Assembly: GCA_011065235.1 (NCBI GenBank)
Contig: JAAKFB010000018.1
Location: 1-14,199, forward strand
DNA: 14,199 nucleotides
Direction: 5' to 3'
Origin: Chlamydiota bacterium
Lineage (GTDB): Bacteria; Chlamydiota; Chlamydiia; Chlamydiales; Rhabdochlamydiaceae
The notes beneath the pieces are model-generated. The model saw only the letters and a program-made list of their open reading frames with translations, did not search any database and was not told the DNA's origin. Below, piece by piece: positions 13,243 through 14,199 of this stretch. The stretch's first letter is position 1, and each line of letters starts with the position of its first letter. Position numbers and translations under genes: made by a program.

Positions 13243-14199
13243 TAGCGTGGAGCTTCAGTGGTTGCAAGTTCGGGCTCTTCCACTTTTTCTGGTTCTTTAG
13301 CTTCTTCTTCTTCTTTCAATTCAAGAGTTTCATGAGCCAAGGTGAGTTTGTTGAACTCTTTTCCAAGAACGCGCGTGGCAGCAACCCATCCCCCAATGAC
13401 GAGAACGAGTATTCCACCGACGAAGGGGGCGCTCAGAGCGGTGCTCCCCAAGCCGATAATGAGTCCCTGGTGGATGACGGAAGCTCCTGATTTTCCAAGG
13501 CGTGAGCCCAAGCCGTCGATGGCGGCTTTTCCTTTCATCCTGCTTTCTTTGCTCAAGGGAATGAACGAGAGCTCCTTGGTTGCATCAAAGAGGGTATATT
13601 TCGAGGCGCGAACAAGGACATTTTGCATCGAACCGAAAAAGACACCGACGACAAGAGGCGTGCTTCCGACGATAAGAGCGAGAGAGGCGAGCGCCGTGTC
13701 TTTAAATAAGAGGAATGAGAAAAAGCCCACGCCAGTGACGAGGAAAATGCAGGGAGGGATCAGAGCACTTGTAGTCCAGCTGAAGCGACGCATGATCGAT
13801 CCTGAGATAAAGGCTCCAAAGGTGGCGACCACTCCTGTCCAGGTAAGGACATTGCACATATAAGCATTGAAATCATTGGGATTCGGGTAGAGCTGTTTGA
13901 CTTGGTCTTTCCAGACCACCTCAATAAGGGTTAGCGAGATGTTAAACATCAAAACGACGAGTGCAATGCAAATTAAATATTTGGATTTTACCAAGTACTT
14001 GAAATTTTTCCGGATGCCCATTTGGATTTTTTTATTCTCATCTGCGCGCGCGTGAGAGATCGAGTCATAACCCAGATTTTTGTAGTGGAGCCAGCGGAAA
14101 AGAGCCATGCTGACCAGTCCAACGAAAATGATGATTCCATTGAGGATGACAAGGGCTTGGCTCCAGCCATCTGTTCCGAAGGGTAGGGAGGGATTATAT
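13242..14199 (-). CDS. NTT/Tlc-family nucleotide translocase, C-terminal part
   Basis: The frame is open to the right edge, so the N-terminus (perhaps 200 residues, given a usual length near 520) is missing. An internal Met at 14108 is not the start, because homologous membrane sequence continues upstream of it. The product is a polytopic membrane protein of the bacterial/plastid ATP/ADP translocase family, with the characteristic A-T-K-E-L-S-F-I-P-L-S stretch followed by K-G-K-A-A-I-D-G-L-G-S-R-L-G-K-S. These carriers let intracellular bacteria take host nucleotides. The C-terminus is Glu/Pro-rich. Its place beside pgsA and near sppA-polA matches the chlamydial NTT2 site, so import of nucleotides as building blocks is at least as likely as ATP/ADP exchange; this is inferred from gene order. 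Confidence 0.93.
   Translation of the reverse strand, partial: YNPSLPFGTDGWSQALVILNGIIIFVGLVSMALFRWLHYKNLGYDSISHARADENKKIQMGIRKNFKYLVKSKYLICIALVVLMFNISLTLIEVVWKDQVKQLYPNPNDFNAYMCNVLTWTGVVATFGAFISGSIMRRFSWTTSALIPPCIFLVTGVGFFSFLLFKDTALASLALIVGSTPLVVGVFFGSMQNVLVRASKYTLFDATKELSFIPLSKESRMKGKAAIDGLGSRLGKSGASVIHQGLIIGLGSTALSAPFVGGILVLVIGGWVAATRVLGKEFNKLTLAHETLELKEEEEAKEPEKVEEPELATTEAPR

Noticed and set aside
14108..14108. Met at 14108 as the start of the translocase
   Set aside because: The same frame continues to the window edge with typical membrane sequence, and NTT proteins are much longer than 288 residues.

Overview
The window looks like a piece of chromosome from a member of the Chlamydiota, more likely an environmental (Parachlamydiales-type) lineage than a Chlamydiaceae pathogen. 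The evidence is an NTT-family nucleotide translocase, a feature of obligate intracellular bacteria, at the right edge, and a minus-strand block rho-coaE-polA-sppA followed by NTT...pgsA. From memory, that block matches the Chlamydia trachomatis order rho/coaE/polA/sohB/NTT2/pgsA. The organism call is an inference; no rRNA or other marker is present. Nearly all genes lie on the minus strand and many start and stop codons overlap, so transcription probably runs right to left in a few tightly coupled operons.

Left part (1-3390): the N-terminal 275 codons of a lipoprotein oligopeptide-binding protein (OppA-like; it runs off the left edge) lie downstream of a cydA-cydB pair encoding cytochrome bd quinol oxidase. 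A strong 103-bp palindromic element (893-995) sits between cydB and the oppA-like gene. Upstream of cydA, 3391-3754 is a gene-free stretch packed with small inverted repeats.

Middle (3755-10328): an apparent operon, transcribed leftwards, of sppA (signal peptide peptidase), polA (DNA polymerase I with all three domains intact), coaE (dephospho-CoA kinase), rho (termination factor) and an unusual 314-residue HD-like protein with a hydrophobic C-terminus. Adjacent genes overlap or are one base apart. The last codons of the HD-like gene lie in a 29-bp near-exact copy of the 3' end of rho, read in another frame. The HD-like protein is the least understood gene here; its motif layout recalls the phosphodiesterase domain of Legionella SidE effectors (tentative).

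Right part (10383-14199): two plus-strand genes, an MscS-type mechanosensitive channel and an unrecognised 114-residue helical protein. They are separated by 335 bp holding two unrelated palindromic repeats and a possible promoter. They face a second minus-strand operon, NTT translocase (C-terminal 319 codons), DedA-family membrane protein and PgsA-like CDP-alcohol phosphatidyltransferase, again with overlapping codons. Its themes are nucleotide import, membrane lipid transport and phosphatidylglycerophosphate synthesis.

I saw no tRNA or rRNA genes, CRISPR arrays, transposase genes or recognisable riboswitches.
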